A DNA stretch of 64,000 nt, from contig NZ_JACHYB010000001.1 in the NCBI RefSeq assembly GCF_014192515.1, positions 1,612,001-1,676,000 of the forward strand, read 5' to 3'. This DNA comes from Microbacter margulisiae (GTDB taxonomy: Bacteria; Bacteroidota; Bacteroidia; Bacteroidales; Paludibacteraceae). Every line of letters begins with the position of its first letter. The stretch's first letter is position 1. This document shows positions 63,436 to 64,000 of this stretch, piece by piece. A model generated the notes under the pieces. The model worked only from the letters and a program-made list of their open reading frames with translations. It was not told where the DNA came from and ran no database searches. Both the position numbers and the translations under genes were made by a program.

Positions 63436-63719
63436 AATTCAATAGCATTAGGTTCTATCAATTGGCGGAATACAGATGCATCGTTATGAGTAAAATTCAC
63501 AAAATCAATTTTTTGCCATCCATACTGCTTATAAAAAGCAATACGGATGTCTCTAAATATTTTCTTATCAATTGGTTTTGAAGTCAATATCATCAGATCA
63601 ATGTCGCCTCCCAGGGCTTGATCCTGCGTACGCGATCCAAACAAAAAAAGCCTTGCGTCCGGAGCCTTTTCTCCGAATATCTGTTTCAGAAAGCTTATAA
63701 TATGATTATTTAATCGCAT
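63432..63719 (-). CDS. MntA-like nucleotidyltransferase antitoxin
   Basis: The 95-residue minimal nucleotidyltransferase has LFLFGSRTQDQALGGDIDLM (GS-x9-DxD) and KQYGWQKIDFVNFTHNDASV. I chose the ATG at 63719, which starts MRLNNHIISFLKQIFG; the longer frame lacks a good start. It forms a module with the HepT-like gene downstream. Confidence 0.87.
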   Translation of the reverse strand: MRLNNHIISFLKQIFGEKAPDARLFLFGSRTQDQALGGDIDLMILTSKPIDKKIFRDIRIAFYKQYGWQKIDFVNFTHNDASVFRQLIEPNAIEL

Positions 63720-63799
63720 GGCAATACATGATAAAGCAAGTTTTGTATCTACCTGCAAAGATATATGTTTTTTACACAATGTGAAAAAGAAAGCTTTAA

Positions 63800-64000
63800 T
63801 CTACTGCCTACTTTGCAGTTGCCATCTGCAGATTTTCTTTCATTGTCAACTGTCCATTGAAAATGTCTCAATAAAAATATACCTTTGTAGCAAGGTTTAT
63901 TGAAGGTGGTCAAAAATTCTACTGCCCAGGTTTAATGTAAATTAATTCATTGAAAAAAATAGCTATCTCATGCACAACTGGTTTGAATGTAAAGTAAGAT
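63800..64000. repeat. Mosaic repeat phrases and unassigned end
   Basis: Phrases TGCAGATTTTCTTTCATTG and TCAACTGTCCATTGAAAATG adjoin the third HEPN/MNT module. The last 120 bases show no gene. Confidence 0.5.

Noticed and set aside
1..64000. tRNA, rRNA, tmRNA or riboswitch genes
   Set aside because: No cloverleaf, rRNA core segment or known riboswitch motif was recognised by eye; a covariance-model scan would be needed to exclude them.

Overview
The window looks like a chromosome segment of an AT-rich member of the Bacteroidota, probably order Bacteroidales. The reasons are the recurring TAnnTTTG-type -7 promoter boxes, a DUF6266 gene, Wzi/Wza/Wzz-type surface-polysaccharide genes of Bacteroidota style, and IS elements (IS3, IS4, IS5, IS630, IS982) in the arrangement usual for that group. 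I cannot name the genus from the sequence alone. No rRNA, tRNA or CRISPR array was found.

Layout. (1) 1-3.7 kb: an ovothiol-type gene (ovoA) with a short-chain dehydrogenase, bracketed by inverted copies of a roughly 115-bp repeat. (2) 3.8-6.3 kb: housekeeping membrane genes (SPFH/band-7 protein, holin-like protein, steroid 5-alpha-reductase-like protein). (3) 6.3-11.6 kb: a minus-strand glycan cluster with four glycosyltransferases and an EpsG-type polymerase. (4) 11.7-22.9 kb: an accessory zone with an AbiE toxin-antitoxin pair, two AAA/DUF4143 ATPases, an intact IS3 element, an orphan AbiEi gene, an AbiEii remnant, an intact IS5 element and several structured repeats. (5) 23.1-48.2 kb: a large polysaccharide locus. 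Wzi is on the plus strand. On the minus strand, reading from wzz, come rfbF, rfbG, a PemK/MazF-type module fused to rfbH, a GxxExxY gene, a flavin reductase, an NAD-dependent epimerase, split transketolase subunits, a flippase, glycosyltransferases and a Wzy polymerase. This locus is broken by nested IS elements at 30.2-31.3 and 33.6-36.4 kb. (6) 48.3-57.6 kb: repeats, a BRO-type gene, an ATPase fragment, two HEPN/nucleotidyltransferase modules and the Wza-like exporter. (7) 57.9-59.0 kb: a WecA-like initiating transferase. (8) 59-64 kb: repeats, a DUF6266 gene and a third HEPN/nucleotidyltransferase module.

How the genes fit together. RfbF, RfbG, RfbH and the reductase should take glucose-1-phosphate to a CDP-4-keto-3,6-dideoxyhexose. 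The epimerase and the split transketolase next to them suggest further tailoring, possibly a two-carbon branch. The WecA-like transferase would start the glycan on undecaprenyl phosphate. Glycosyltransferases, flippase and polymerase build and flip it, Wzz sets chain length, and Wza/Wzi export or anchor it.

Most unusual features: (a) a whole PemK/MazF-type toxin domain fused in frame to RfbH, with its antitoxin-like gene just upstream; (b) families of structured non-coding repeats with stems that co-vary between copies and, for two families, shared terminal inverted repeats; (c) polar mosaics of short repeat phrases in a partly conserved order that bracket nearly every toxin-antitoxin or ATPase cassette and the ovoA cassette; (d) a nested IS cluster whose insertion order can be read from a 6-bp target duplication and a beheaded glycosyltransferase gene.
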